A DNA stretch of 64,000 bases. Origin: Thalassovita taeanensis (GTDB lineage: Bacteria; Pseudomonadota; Alphaproteobacteria; Rhodobacterales; Rhodobacteraceae). The stretch spans positions 248,001 to 312,000 of the forward strand of contig NZ_FOEP01000002.1 of the NCBI RefSeq assembly GCF_900110775.1, read 5' to 3'. The notes under the pieces were generated by a model. It saw only the letters and a program-made list of their open reading frames with translations. It was not told where the DNA came from and made no database searches. Position numbers and translations under genes: made by a program. Within the stretch, counting starts at the first letter, position 1; each line of letters starts with the position of its first letter. Shown in pieces: positions 1 through 8,407 of the stretch.

Positions 1-1190
1 CCTGGCGCGCGCACCAGAACATCGTCGCCCTGCCGCCGCAGCAACTCCACTGCCAACGCCTCAAGCCGCTCGTCGTCGTCCAAAACCAGCACATTGCCCG
101 CAGAATCCAGCGCCTTCGACGGCAACCGCACCACGCGCTCCAACGGCGGTTCCTCCACTGCGACACTGACAAAATCGCCCGGCTTCAGCCCGCGCGGCTG
201 ATCAATCCGGGCAAAGATCAACCGACCGGTCTGCCCCTCGCCCACCGCCGCACTGTCGCGGCTGATCTGTCCGGGGGTGACCAGATCAACGCCGTACACA
301 TCCAGCGTCACCTGTACCGGCGCCGGAATAAGCCGTCCCTGCGCATCCAGCAGCCGCGCGTATTGCGGCGTGGAAATCCGAAACGCCACCTCCAGCGCAT
401 CACCGTCGATCAACCGCGCCAACTGCTCGTTGAGCGAGACCAGACCGCCCTCAACCACAGCCACCTGATCCAGCGTGCCCGAAAACCCCGCCCGGATCAC
501 CGTGTCCGCCAACCGCCGCTCGGCCTCGGCCAGCGCGATGCTGGCCCGCGCCAACGTGGTCGCCGCCTGATCCACTCGCGCCTCAGCCTGCGCCAGCGCT
601 TGGCGCCGCGACACAACCGCCTGCCGCGCGGACGAGGCCGCAAGCTCGGCCGTCTCCACCGCCGCATCGGTCACAACCCCCCGCGTGGACAGCTCTTTTT
701 GCCGCTGAAACGCGCGTTCGCGCAGCTCTGCCTGCTCTTGGGTCGCCGACAGCTCATCGCGCGCCAACTCCAGCGCGCGCGCCGCATCGCGGGTCTCGGC
801 CTCGGCATCCAACTGATCATTCTTCGCCCGGTCCAGCGCCGATTGCGCATTCGCCGGATCAATCCGCGCCAAGACCTGCCCGGCCTCGACCCTGCTGCCT
901 TCCTCGAAATCCTGCGACAGCTCGATCACCGTGCCCGCCACCGCCGCCCGGATCTCCAGCGTGCGACGGCTTTGGACCTGACCAAAGGCGGTCAAAACCG
1001 GGCTCAGCGTCTGTGGTTCGGCCTGTACGACCGTGACCGCGAACACCCGCTCGCGCGCCTGTGGCACATGCGCCTCTTTGGCCAGCCGGGCCTGGATCGC
1101 ATCGCGCACCATGGCGCCGGCATAAATCACCATCCCCAATGTCAGCGACATCAGGAACAAACCGGTCAGGCTTTGGCGCAGAAATCGCAT
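1..1190 (-). CDS. RND efflux periplasmic adaptor subunit (HlyD/MFP family), partial
   Basis: The protein is the membrane-fusion adaptor that joins an inner-membrane RND pump to an outer-membrane channel. About 396 residues are visible; the C-terminus runs off the left edge. Residues 1 to about 27 form a hydrophobic anchor. A lipoyl-like barrel follows around residues 75-110, then a long Ala/Glu/Arg-rich coiled-coil hairpin (about 113-225), a second lipoyl half containing DTVIRAGFSG, and a beta-barrel region. This order is typical of the family. The ATG start opens directly on the anchor segment. moaB lies upstream on the same strand. The pump itself would be expected just outside the window. 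The substrate cannot be told from this sequence. Confidence 0.88.
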   Translation of the reverse strand, partial: MRFLRQSLTGLFLMSLTLGMVIYAGAMVRDAIQARLAKEAHVPQARERVFAVTVVQAEPQTLSPVLTAFGQVQSRRTLEIRAAVAGTVIELSQDFEEGSRVEAGQVLARIDPANAQSALDRAKNDQLDAEAETRDAARALELARDELSATQEQAELRERAFQRQKELSTRGVVTDAAVETAELAASSARQAVVSRRQALAQAEARVDQAATTLARASIALAEAERRLADTVIRAGFSGTLDQVAVVEGGLVSLNEQLARLIDGDALEVAFRISTPQYARLLDAQGRLIPAPVQVTLDVYGVDLVTPGQISRDSAAVGEGQTGRLIFARIDQPRGLKPGDFVSVAVEEPPLERVVRLPSKALDSAGNVLVLDDDERLEALAVELLRRQGDDVLVRAP

Positions 1191-1290
1191 GTGGGATCAG
1201 ACCTCGGACTGCGGGCATTCACCGCGTAAGTGTATTAACTAGCCGACTCAGAGCAAATGCCAAACTATACGTCTATAACGCGGCATCCCG

Positions 1291-1833
1291 TCACTTCCGT
1301 CGCTTATGCTCTTCCAGACGCGGGAAAATCTCGACAAAGTTACAGGGCATGTGGCGATAATCCAGCTGATGGCACAAAATTTCATCCCACGCATCCTTGC
1401 ACGCCCCGGTGCTGCCCGGCAGCGCAAACAGATAAGTGCCCCCCGCAACGCCCCCCGTGGCGCGGCTTTGCACGGCGCTGGTGCCGATCTTCTGCATCGA
1501 CACGATGGTGAACACCGTGCCGAACGCCTCGATCTCTTTCTCATATACATCGCGGTGCGCCTCGACCGTCACGTCGCGCCCCGTCAACCCGGTCCCCCCG
1601 GTCGAGATAATCACATCCACATCCTTGTCGGCGATCCACACCCGCAACTGCGCCGCAATATCCGTGCGCTCGTCGCGGATGATCTTGCGGTCGGCCAGAA
1701 TATGCCCCGCGCCCTCGATCCGCCCCACCAATGTATCGCCCGAGCGGTCCTCGGCCAAACTCCGGCTGTCCGACACCGTCAGCACCGCAATCCGCACCGG
1801 GATAAACTCTTTGCTCTCATCAATCCGTGCCAT
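1291..1833 (-). CDS. moaB: Molybdenum cofactor biosynthesis protein B
   Basis: A 180-residue MoaB/MogA-fold protein, which in this family adenylylates molybdopterin before molybdenum insertion. The signature TGGTGLTGRD lies at residues 78-87 and a second conserved stretch, LPGSTGACKDAWDEIL, near residue 145. An open frame continues upstream, but the ATG at 1833 is chosen because homologues start just before the SDSRS motif and because the LysE gene ends two bases before it. The tight spacing suggests one transcript with the LysE exporter and the glycosylase. The cytosolic family is well known, so the call is firm. Confidence 0.93.
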   Translation of the reverse strand: MARIDESKEFIPVRIAVLTVSDSRSLAEDRSGDTLVGRIEGAGHILADRKIIRDERTDIAAQLRVWIADKDVDVIISTGGTGLTGRDVTVEAHRDVYEKEIEAFGTVFTIVSMQKIGTSAVQSRATGGVAGGTYLFALPGSTGACKDAWDEILCHQLDYRHMPCNFVEIFPRLEEHKRRK

Positions 1834-1835
1834 GC

Positions 1836-2459
1836 TCAGCCTTTCTGCAAAACCGCCAGCCGCAGCGCCAGTGCGGCGAAAATCCCGGCGCTGACCCGGC
1901 CCAGCCAGCGTGAAAACGCCGGGTTTCCGGTCAACCGCCGACCGATGCTTCCGGCGAAAACCCCCACCAGCCCGTTGATCACAAATCCGCCCAGCGCCAG
2001 AACCGCGCCGAAAATCAGGAACTGCCCCAAGACTGATCCACGCGCCGGATCGACAAACTGCGGGATGAACGCCAGCACGAACAGGATCACCTTGGGGTTG
2101 GTCAGGTTCACCACCATCCCCTCGCGGAACGCCCGCGCCGCAGGCACCGCAGGCGCGCCCGATGGCACCGCCCCCATCCGCAACGATTGCACCGCCAACC
2201 ACAAAAGATAGCCCACACCGACCCAGCGGATTACGTCAAATGCCCCCGGTTGCGCCGCGATCAGCGCGCTCAGGCCCAGACCCGCCGCCAGAGCGTGCAC
2301 AAACGCCCCCGCCGAAATGCCCGCGCTGGCCGCAACCGCCGGGCGCGGCCCCGATCGCACCCCCTGCCCAAGGCAGAACATCATATCCGCCCCCGGCGTC
2401 AGGTTCAGCGCCAAAGCCGCTGGAATAAATGCCAGAAACACAACCGGATCAACGCTCAT
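1836..2459 (-). CDS. LysE/RhtB family amino-acid exporter
   Basis: A 207-residue inner-membrane protein with the LysE/RhtB family pattern: an N-terminal NLTPGAD motif near residue 20, [16 protein letters not shown] in the second segment, and [18 protein letters not shown] in the middle loop. About six hydrophobic segments are visible. Members export amino acids such as homoserine, threonine or lysine; the substrate here is unknown. Its start overlaps the glycosylase stop by four bases (ATGA), and its stop lies two bases before moaB, so it sits in the middle of a three-gene minus-strand operon. Confidence 0.88.
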   Translation of the reverse strand: MSVDPVVFLAFIPAALALNLTPGADMMFCLGQGVRSGPRPAVAASAGISAGAFVHALAAGLGLSALIAAQPGAFDVIRWVGVGYLLWLAVQSLRMGAVPSGAPAVPAARAFREGMVVNLTNPKVILFVLAFIPQFVDPARGSVLGQFLIFGAVLALGGFVINGLVGVFAGSIGRRLTGNPAFSRWLGRVSAGIFAALALRLAVLQKG

Positions 2460-3238
2460 GCCTTGGCCTCCAACCGCGCCTTCAGCGACAACAGATCGGC
2501 CCAAGCCTCGCGCTTGGCCGCAGGCGTCCGCAACAGATACGCCGGGTGAAACATCGGCAAAGCAGGCACGCCAAACGCCTCGGCCCACTGCCCGCGCAAC
2601 CGGGTGATGCCGCGCTGCCCCAAACAGGCCTGACAACTGATGTTGCCCATCAGCACCACCGCATCCGGCTGCACCAGTGCCACATGCCGCTCCACAAACG
2701 GCAGCATCATGGCAATCTCTTCGGGCTGCGGATCACGGTTCTGTGGCGGGCGCCACGGCAGCACGTTGGTGATGTAAACCGCGCTCTCGCGCACCTGCGC
2801 GCCCCGGTCCAACCCGATCGCCGCCAGCATCCGGTCCAGCAAATGCCCGGCCTGCCCGACAAAAGGCCGCCCCTCGCGGTCCTCATCGCGCCCCGGCGCC
2901 TCGCCGATGATCATCACGCGGGCGCTGGCGTGCCCTTCGCTGAACACCAGATTGCGCGCGCCCCGCTTCAGCTCGCAATGCTCATAGGCCGCCATCGCCG
3001 CCCGCAGCGCCGCCAGATCGCCCGCGCCCTGCGCCATCGCCCGCGCCTCGGCCACCGGATCAACCGCCTGCGCAACCTGCGGAAAAGGTGCCCCTGCGCC
3101 CACCGCAACCGGCTTGGGCCGCTGTGCGGCCTGCGCATAGCGGTCAACGGGCTGATCACAGATCGCCTCGTCCGCGCCCAGCTCGATCTGCCACTCCAGC
3201 AGTGCTTTGGCCGTATGATAATCCAATGCCGAATCCAT
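2456..3238 (-). CDS. Family-4-like uracil-DNA glycosylase, iron-sulfur ligands mostly missing
   Basis: A 260-residue base-excision repair enzyme expected to remove uracil from DNA. The family-4 motif [17 protein letters not shown] and the C-terminal HPAYLLR motif are both intact. Family-4 enzymes normally bind a 4Fe-4S cluster through four cysteines. Here only C88 of the usual CxxC pair remains (K91 replaces its partner), the cysteine before RPPxNR is tryptophan, and the fourth position in EEIAMMLPF is methionine. Two other cysteines lie in the later NISCQAC segment. The residues before about 85 form a low-complexity Ala/Pro-rich extension. It leads the operon containing the LysE gene and moaB. 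Confidence 0.85.
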   Translation of the reverse strand: MDSALDYHTAKALLEWQIELGADEAICDQPVDRYAQAAQRPKPVAVGAGAPFPQVAQAVDPVAEARAMAQGAGDLAALRAAMAAYEHCELKRGARNLVFSEGHASARVMIIGEAPGRDEDREGRPFVGQAGHLLDRMLAAIGLDRGAQVRESAVYITNVLPWRPPQNRDPQPEEIAMMLPFVERHVALVQPDAVVLMGNISCQACLGQRGITRLRGQWAEAFGVPALPMFHPAYLLRTPAAKREAWADLLSLKARLEAKA

Positions 3239-3311
3239 TCCGCCACGCTATCCGCCTTCGCGGCGCGCCGAAAGCCGACAAAACGCACCACCCGGCCCGA
3301 CAGCGGCATTT

Positions 3312-3334
3312 GAGTATTTTCATCAAGTTGAAAG
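3312..3334. repeat. Possible degenerate copy of the intergenic GAGTATTT repeat
   Basis: GAGTATTT followed by ATCAAGTTGAAAG, between the glycosylase and pyrB. It resembles the reverse complement of the element found after the genes ending at 26918 and 47974. The match beyond GAGTATTT and AAAG is loose, so membership is uncertain. Confidence 0.35.
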
Positions 3335-3397
3335 CAGAAATCTTGCCCCCCCCGCGCGGCCTTCCTATAAGCGGGCAACGCCGGTATGGAGGGTGAG

Positions 3398-4354
3398 ATG
3401 ACATTCACGCAGAAGCATCTGTTGGGGATCGAACCCCTCCACCCGTCCGAGATCACCACCCTGCTGGATCTGGCCGACCAATATGTCGACCTGAACCGCC
3501 GCGACGTAAAGCGCAGCGATGCGCTGGCCGGGCTCACTCAGATCAACATGTTCTTCGAGAATTCGACCCGCACGCAGGCCAGTTTCGAACTGGCCGGAAA
3601 ACGGCTGGGCGCGGATGTCATGAACATGTCGATGCAGGCCAGCTCGATCAAGAAGGGCGAAACCCTGATTGATACCGCCATGACCCTGAACGCCATGCAC
3701 CCCGACCTGCTGGTTGTGCGCCACCCGCATTCCGGCGCGGTCGATCTGCTGGCACAAAAGGTCAACTGCGCCGTGCTGAACGCGGGCGACGGGCGGCACG
3801 AACACCCCACTCAGGCCCTGCTGGATGCCCTGACCATCCGCCGCGCCAAGGGCCGCCTGCACCGCCTCAGCATCGCCATTTGCGGCGATATCGCCCACAG
3901 CCGCGTGGCCCGGTCCAACATCATGCTGCTGGGCAAGATGGAAAACCGCATCCGCCTGATCGGCCCACCCACCCTGATGCCCGCAGGCATCGAACACTTC
4001 GGCGTCGAGGTGTTCGAGGACATGCGCGAAGGCCTGAAAGACGTCGACGTGGTGATGATGCTCCGCCTGCAAAAGGAACGCATGGATGGCGGCTTCATCC
4101 CGTCCGAGCGCGAGTATTACCACCGCTACGGGCTGGATGCTGAAAAGCTCGGCTTTGCCAAACCCGACGCCATCGTCATGCACCCCGGCCCGATGAACCG
4201 CGGCGTTGAAATCGACGGCACATTGGCCGATGACATCAACCGCAGCGTTATTCAGGAACAGGTCGAAATGGGCGTCGCCGTGCGCATGGCCGCGATGGAC
4301 CTGCTGGCCAGAAACCTGCGCACACGGGTCGAAGGGCAGGGAGTATATGTCTGA
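3398..4354 (+). CDS. pyrB: Aspartate carbamoyltransferase catalytic chain
   Basis: Joins carbamoyl phosphate and aspartate in the second step of pyrimidine synthesis. The 318-residue protein has the carbamoyl-phosphate motif STRT at 56-59, RHPHSG at 109-113, HPTQALLD at 136-143 and HPGPMNRG at 262-269, all intact. An ATG twelve bases upstream is in frame, but the ATG at 3398 is preferred because GGAGGG lies just before it. No pyrI regulatory chain is nearby. The next gene overlaps its end by eight bases, opening an operon that runs through a dihydroorotase homologue to plsY. This arrangement recalls class A transcarbamoylases, which assemble with an inactive PyrC partner. Confidence 0.96.
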   Translation: MTFTQKHLLGIEPLHPSEITTLLDLADQYVDLNRRDVKRSDALAGLTQINMFFENSTRTQASFELAGKRLGADVMNMSMQASSIKKGETLIDTAMTLNAMHPDLLVVRHPHSGAVDLLAQKVNCAVLNAGDGRHEHPTQALLDALTIRRAKGRLHRLSIAICGDIAHSRVARSNIMLLGKMENRIRLIGPPTLMPAGIEHFGVEVFEDMREGLKDVDVVMMLRLQKERMDGGFIPSEREYYHRYGLDAEKLGFAKPDAIVMHPGPMNRGVEIDGTLADDINRSVIQEQVEMGVAVRMAAMDLLARNLRTRVEGQGVYV

Positions 4355-4820
4355 CGCGCCGCCCCTCGACACGCCCCTGCTGCCGCATGAAACCTACCTG
4401 CGCAGCTGGCAACCCAGCCTCGCAGTCTTCGCCCAGCGCGCGCTGCTGCTGGGCTTTGCCACCGCCCTCGCCCTTGGTGGCATCGGCATCGTCAGCTGGA
4501 CCCAGTGGCTGATCTCGCTGCCGATCCTGACCGTGCTCTATGTCTTCATCTTCGACGACTACAGCAACTGGGTCGCCCACCGGGACGAGCGCTGGCACCT
4601 GACCTCGCAACGCATGATCTTTGAAAACGCCCAATCCCCCGAGGAAAACGCCAGCATCCCGCTGTCGGCCATCTCCCGGCTGCGCCTGTGGTTCTGGTGG
4701 ACGCTGCGGATCGGGCTGGAAAACGGCACCGCAACCTCGATCCGCTATATCCGCAACCCGGCCGAGGCCCGCCGCCGCATCCTTCAGGCACAATCCGCAT
4801 TCTACGGAGGGGACCAATGA
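4347..4820 (+). CDS. Small membrane protein with PH-like tail, first of four in the pyr operon
   Basis: A 157-residue protein of no recognised function. Residues 1-25 are polar. Two hydrophobic segments follow (about 28-48 and 53-70), then a soluble tail. The tail holds a W-x-LTSQR motif, a short acidic loop, an IPLSAISRL strand and a final helix, the pattern of bacterial PH-like domains. It starts inside the pyrB end (8-bp overlap) and ends in an ATGA overlap with the next gene, so it is certainly co-transcribed with pyrB. The following three genes share the same plan. Confidence 0.8.
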   Translation: MSDAPPLDTPLLPHETYLRSWQPSLAVFAQRALLLGFATALALGGIGIVSWTQWLISLPILTVLYVFIFDDYSNWVAHRDERWHLTSQRMIFENAQSPEENASIPLSAISRLRLWFWWTLRIGLENGTATSIRYIRNPAEARRRILQAQSAFYGGDQ

Positions 4821-5266
4821 CTGACGGCTACCATTCGATGACCCCCACCGCACCGCTCGCCGCAGGCGAAACCGTGCAACACAGCTTTCGCCCCGACCGA
4901 AGCGCCTATTGGCGCGATCACGCCTGGATGGCCGCCGGTGCCATGGCCATTGGCATGGCCGCGCTGTGGATCGCGGGCAACCCGCATGTCTGGACCGGGG
5001 CGGTCGGCGGGCTGGCGGCCATCGCCGTGCGCGCCTTCTATGTCGCCTCGGATGAACTTCAGGCACGCTGGGACATGACCGAAACCCGCCTGCTTGGCCC
5101 GCAGAACCGCACCGTGCGCCTGTCCGAAATCGCACAGCTGCGCACCCTCGGCAGCGCCGTGCAGATCGTGACCAACAGCGGCGACAAACATCTGCTGAAG
5201 TATCAGGCCGACCGCGACGCCACCCGCTCGCGCCTGCGCCGCGCCATGGCCGGAGGGCGCGGATGA
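4817..5266 (+). CDS. Small membrane protein with PH-like tail, second of four
   Basis: 149 residues: a polar N-terminus, two hydrophobic segments (about 37-55 and 58-75), then a tail with RWDMTETRLLG, VRLSEIAQLRTLG and a strand reading VQIVTNSGDKHLLKYQ. It has the same order of elements as its neighbours, although direct sequence identity is low. The start is fixed by an ATGA overlap with the preceding stop. It ends in another four-base overlap. Function unknown; the family resemblance is my inference from hydropathy and motif order. Confidence 0.78.
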   Translation: MTDGYHSMTPTAPLAAGETVQHSFRPDRSAYWRDHAWMAAGAMAIGMAALWIAGNPHVWTGAVGGLAAIAVRAFYVASDELQARWDMTETRLLGPQNRTVRLSEIAQLRTLGSAVQIVTNSGDKHLLKYQADRDATRSRLRRAMAGGRG

Positions 5267-5832
5267 CGCAGCCAAGCCCCCCTCCCCCCGCCGGTTGGGA
5301 AAACATCCTGAACCGGGATGAGGTCATCCTGTGGCAGGGCCGCCCGGATACCGCATTGGCGCTGACACTTCCCAAACTGGGCAGCGCACTTTTTGGAATC
5401 GCCTTTGCCGGGTTTGCGCTGTTCTGGATGGTGATGGCCGCGCGTTCGGGCGGGTTTTTCTGGGCCTTCGGGCTGATCCATTTCTGCGCCGGTCTGGGGA
5501 TCGTCTTCACCACGGTGTTGGGTGGTCCCCTGCGGCGGCGCAACAGTTGGTACACCCTCAGCAATCAGCGCGCCTTCATCGCCACGGACATGCCGCTGCG
5601 GGGCAAACGGCTGCGGTCCTTCCCGATCACCGCCGATACCCGGCTTTCGCTGACCGACACCACCCCCGGCACCGTGTGGTTCGCCACGCAGCCCCGGCGC
5701 GGCAATCGCGGCAACACCGGCAACAGCCGCATTGGCTTTCACCGCATTCCCGACGCCCCCGAGGTGTACCGCCTGATGCGCGACATCCAGCGCACAGAAC
5801 GCCAAGCTGACCGCCAGAAGGACACCGCATGA
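5263..5832 (+). CDS. Small membrane protein with PH-like tail, third of four
   Basis: 189 residues, the largest of the four. A proline-rich start leads to a LNRDEVILWQGRP segment, common in bacterial PH-like membrane proteins, two hydrophobic segments (about 40-60 and 66-88), then WYTLSNQRAFIAT and a long beta-rich tail ending in a helix (APEVYRLMRDIQ). The DEVILWQG and YTLSNQR pair makes this the clearest bacterial PH-domain member of the group. Four-base overlaps join it to genes on both sides. No enzymatic motif is visible. Confidence 0.8.
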   Translation: MTQPSPPPPAGWENILNRDEVILWQGRPDTALALTLPKLGSALFGIAFAGFALFWMVMAARSGGFFWAFGLIHFCAGLGIVFTTVLGGPLRRRNSWYTLSNQRAFIATDMPLRGKRLRSFPITADTRLSLTDTTPGTVWFATQPRRGNRGNTGNSRIGFHRIPDAPEVYRLMRDIQRTERQADRQKDTA

Positions 5833-6305
5833 CCCAGCCGCTCTGGTCGCAATCCCTGGCCGAGGTCTACGCCCGCCACCCGCTCCACCTTTTCAGCGGT
5901 GCCGCCACACCCGTGACCCTGATCCTGCTCAGCCTTGGCTGGGCCTTCGGGCCCCAAGTTGGCCTGAACCCGCTGTGGATCACCCTGATCCTCGCCGCAT
6001 TTCTGGGCCTGCGCTATGCGATGATCTGGTTTCTTGAACGCCCCCGCGTTCGGTTCACCCTGACCCCCACCGGCCCGGTCCGCGTGCAGGGCGACATTGA
6101 ACAGCCGCTGCCCTTTGGCGACAGCGCCAACTTCACCCTCACCCGTGGCCCGCTGCGCCGCGCGCTTAATCTGCCCGCGCTCCTCACCCTCAGCGGCCAG
6201 AACGGCATCATGCGCAGCTGGACCGTGGTCTGGCCCGTCGTCGCCGACCGGATGGATACTCTGCGCACTGCGCTGGATCAGGCCCTCGAAGGAAAACGCC
6301 CATGA
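5829..6305 (+). CDS. Small membrane protein with PH-like tail, fourth of four
   Basis: 158 residues with two hydrophobic segments (about 24-42 and 46-68) followed by a tail containing RFTLTPTGPVRVQGD, LPFGDSANFTLTRG and a closing helix that ends DTLRTALDQALEG. The organisation matches the three genes before it, although sequence identity is low. The start overlaps the previous stop by four bases, and its own stop overlaps the pyrC-like start by four bases. It is translated as part of the pyrB-plsY operon. Function unknown. Confidence 0.78.
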   Translation: MTQPLWSQSLAEVYARHPLHLFSGAATPVTLILLSLGWAFGPQVGLNPLWITLILAAFLGLRYAMIWFLERPRVRFTLTPTGPVRVQGDIEQPLPFGDSANFTLTRGPLRRALNLPALLTLSGQNGIMRSWTVVWPVVADRMDTLRTALDQALEGKRP

Positions 6306-7582
6306 CCCCCACGCTGATCACCAATGTCCACCTGATCGACCCTCAGGCCGGGTCGGTCACCCACGGCGCCCTGCTGATCGAAAACGGCCACATCGCCGCG
6401 GTTGGCGCCGAAATCGCCGTGCCCGACGGCGCACATGTGATCGACGGCGGCGGCAAGCACCTTGCCCCCGGCATCGTCGATATCGGCGTCAAAGTCTGCG
6501 AACCCGGCGAGCGCCACAAGGAATCGTTCAAATCCGCAGGCCTCGCCGCCGCCGCCGGCGGCGTCACCACCATCGTCACCCGCCCCGATACCGCCCCCGC
6601 CATCGACAGCCCCGAGACGCTGGAATTCGTTACCCGCCGCGCGAACGAGGCCGCCCCGGTGCGCGTCGTCCCCATGGCTGCCCTGACCAAAGGCCGCGAT
6701 GGCCGCGAGATGACCGAGATCGGCTTTCTCATGGATGCCGGTGCCGTCGCCTTCACGGATTGCGACCGCGTGATCAGCGACACCAAAGTGTTCTCGCGCG
6801 CGCTGACCTATGCCCGCAGCCTGGGCGCGCTGGTCATCGCCCACCCGCAGGAACCGATCCTCAGCAAAGGTGCTGCCGTGACCTCGGGCAAATTCGCCTC
6901 GCTGCGCGGCCTGCCCGCCGTGTCCCCCATGGCCGAGCGCATGGGGCTGGACCGCGATATCGCCATCATCGAAATGACCGGCGCAAAATACCACGCCGAT
7001 CAGATCACCACCGCCCGCGCCCTGCCCGCGCTGGAACGCGCCAAGGCCAACGGGCTGGACATCACCGCCGGCACCTCGATCCACCACCTGACGTTGAATG
7101 AACTCGACGTCGCCGACTACCGCACCTTCTTCAAGATCAAACCGCCCCTGCGCTCGGAAGAGGACCGCATGGCCGTGGTCGAGGCCCTGCGCCACGGGCT
7201 GATCGACACGATCAGCTCGATGCACACCCCGCAGGATGAGGAATCCAAACGCCTGCCCTACGAGGAAGCCGCCTCGGGTGCCGTCGGCCTTGAAACCTTC
7301 CTGCCCGCCGCCCTGCGCCTGTTCCACTCGGGCGACCTGACGCTGCCGCAACTGTTCCGCGCCATGGCGCTGAACCCGGCCAAACGCCTCGGCCTGCCCC
7401 AAGGCCGCCTCAGCCCCGGCGCCCCGGCTGACCTGGTGCTGTTCGATGCCAACGCGCCCTTCGTGCTCGACCGGTTCAAACTGCACTCCAAGTCGAAAAA
7501 CACGCCCTTTGACGGCCAGCGGATGCAGGGTAAGGTGCAGGCCACCTTCGTTGGTGGTAAACAGATCTTCGGAGACGCCTGA
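6302..7582 (+). CDS. pyrC': Dihydroorotase-like protein lacking the metal site (PyrC' type)
   Basis: A 426-residue amidohydrolase-fold protein aligning along its length with type I dihydroorotase. The active-site residues are gone. The canonical DxHxH reads D60-I-G62-V-K64, the later TDHAPH motif reads S306-M307-H308-T-P-Q311, so both the first two zinc ligands and the catalytic Asp are missing. The structural EPGERHKE and PPLRSEEDR segments remain. In Pseudomonas an inactive PyrC' of this sort is needed to assemble PyrB, which fits its place in the pyrB operon. A working dihydroorotase should be encoded elsewhere. It overlaps plsY by one base. Confidence 0.87.
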   Translation: MTPTLITNVHLIDPQAGSVTHGALLIENGHIAAVGAEIAVPDGAHVIDGGGKHLAPGIVDIGVKVCEPGERHKESFKSAGLAAAAGGVTTIVTRPDTAPAIDSPETLEFVTRRANEAAPVRVVPMAALTKGRDGREMTEIGFLMDAGAVAFTDCDRVISDTKVFSRALTYARSLGALVIAHPQEPILSKGAAVTSGKFASLRGLPAVSPMAERMGLDRDIAIIEMTGAKYHADQITTARALPALERAKANGLDITAGTSIHHLTLNELDVADYRTFFKIKPPLRSEEDRMAVVEALRHGLIDTISSMHTPQDEESKRLPYEEAASGAVGLETFLPAALRLFHSGDLTLPQLFRAMALNPAKRLGLPQGRLSPGAPADLVLFDANAPFVLDRFKLHSKSKNTPFDGQRMQGKVQATFVGGKQIFGDA

Positions 7583-8187
7583 TGCCCGACCTTACCACCC
7601 CGCTTGCCATGCTCGCGCTCTGGGGCGCGCTTGGCTACCTGCTCGGGTCGATCCCCTTCGGCATGCTGCTGGCCAAGGCCATGGGGCTGGGCAACCTGCG
7701 CTCTATCGGCTCGGGCAATATCGGCGCCACCAACGTGCTGCGCACCGGCAATAAAAAGGCAGCCGCCCTGACCCTGCTGCTGGATGGCGGCAAAGGCGCT
7801 GCCGCCGTGCTGCTGGCCCGCGCCTTCGCATCCGAGGATGCGGCGCAACTGGCCGGGCTGATGGCCTTCCTTGGGCACTGCTTCCCGGTCTGGCTGGGCT
7901 TCAAGGGCGGCAAGGGCGTGGCCACGTTCCTTGGTCTGCTGCTGGCGCTGGCCTGGCCCGTGGGCCTTGCCGCCTGCGCCACATGGCTGGTCTCGGCGCT
8001 GCTGCTGCGGATATCATCCTTCGCCGCGCTGATGGCCGCCGCCATGTCGACGATCTGGATGGTGCTGTTCGGCCATGGCCAGATGCTGGCGCTCGGGGCC
8101 GCGCTGACCCTGCTGATCTTCTGGACCCACCGCGCCAACATCACGCGGCTGCGCGCGGGCACCGAACCCAAGATCGGCAAGAAGTAA
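7582..8187 (+). CDS. plsY: Acyl-phosphate:glycerol-3-phosphate acyltransferase
   Basis: PlsY transfers an acyl group from acyl phosphate to glycerol-3-phosphate, the first step of phospholipid synthesis. The 201-residue protein has several hydrophobic segments and the three family motifs: [11 protein letters not shown] with [21 protein letters not shown], and [18 protein letters not shown]. The start codon overlaps the PyrC' stop (TGATG), so it closes the pyrB operon. It converges on gshA across about 220 bases. Confidence 0.95.
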   Translation: MPDLTTPLAMLALWGALGYLLGSIPFGMLLAKAMGLGNLRSIGSGNIGATNVLRTGNKKAAALTLLLDGGKGAAAVLLARAFASEDAAQLAGLMAFLGHCFPVWLGFKGGKGVATFLGLLLALAWPVGLAACATWLVSALLLRISSFAALMAAAMSTIWMVLFGHGQMLALGAALTLLIFWTHRANITRLRAGTEPKIGKK

Positions 8188-8269
8188 GCGCCGCCAAAGG
8201 CCTCGGTTCCCTCGGCGATCCTCCGGTCTCGGCGCACTGCGGCCCCCCACCGTCAGCGCCCATCGCATA

Positions 8270-8297
8270 TGCATCACATGTGCATGCGTTGTGCATG
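8270..8297. repeat. Three TGCAT units at exact 11-bp spacing
   Basis: TGCATC at 8270, TGCATG at 8281 and TGCATG at 8292, each eleven bases apart, with the last two inside TGTGCATG-N3-TGTGCATG. The same three-unit array occurs at 35921-35948 with identical spacing. Here it lies between two convergent genes, plsY and gshA, where a promoter operator would not be expected unless an unannotated transcript begins here. Confidence 0.75.
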
Positions 8298-8345
8298 ATT
8301 TTCACACCGCCGCAGTCCGCGAAATCCAGCCTCGGAAAAACTTAA

Positions 8346-8376
8346 CGCAACGGCGGTTTCCCCCCGTTGCGCCAAA
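8346..8376 (+). terminator. Stem-loop between plsY and gshA
   Basis: GCAACGG and CCGTTGC form a perfect stem around a short loop, followed a few bases later by a short T run (CCTTTTC). It could end plsY, or end a short transcript that begins near the TGCAT array upstream. The T run is weak. Confidence 0.4.
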
Positions 8377-8407
8377 CCTTTTCACCGGTCACAACGACCC
8401 ATCGAAA

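Noticed and set aside
3365-4372. A 335-residue antisense open frame over pyrB
   Set aside because: His/Gln/Val-rich with no family resemblance; opposite to an unambiguous transcarbamoylase.
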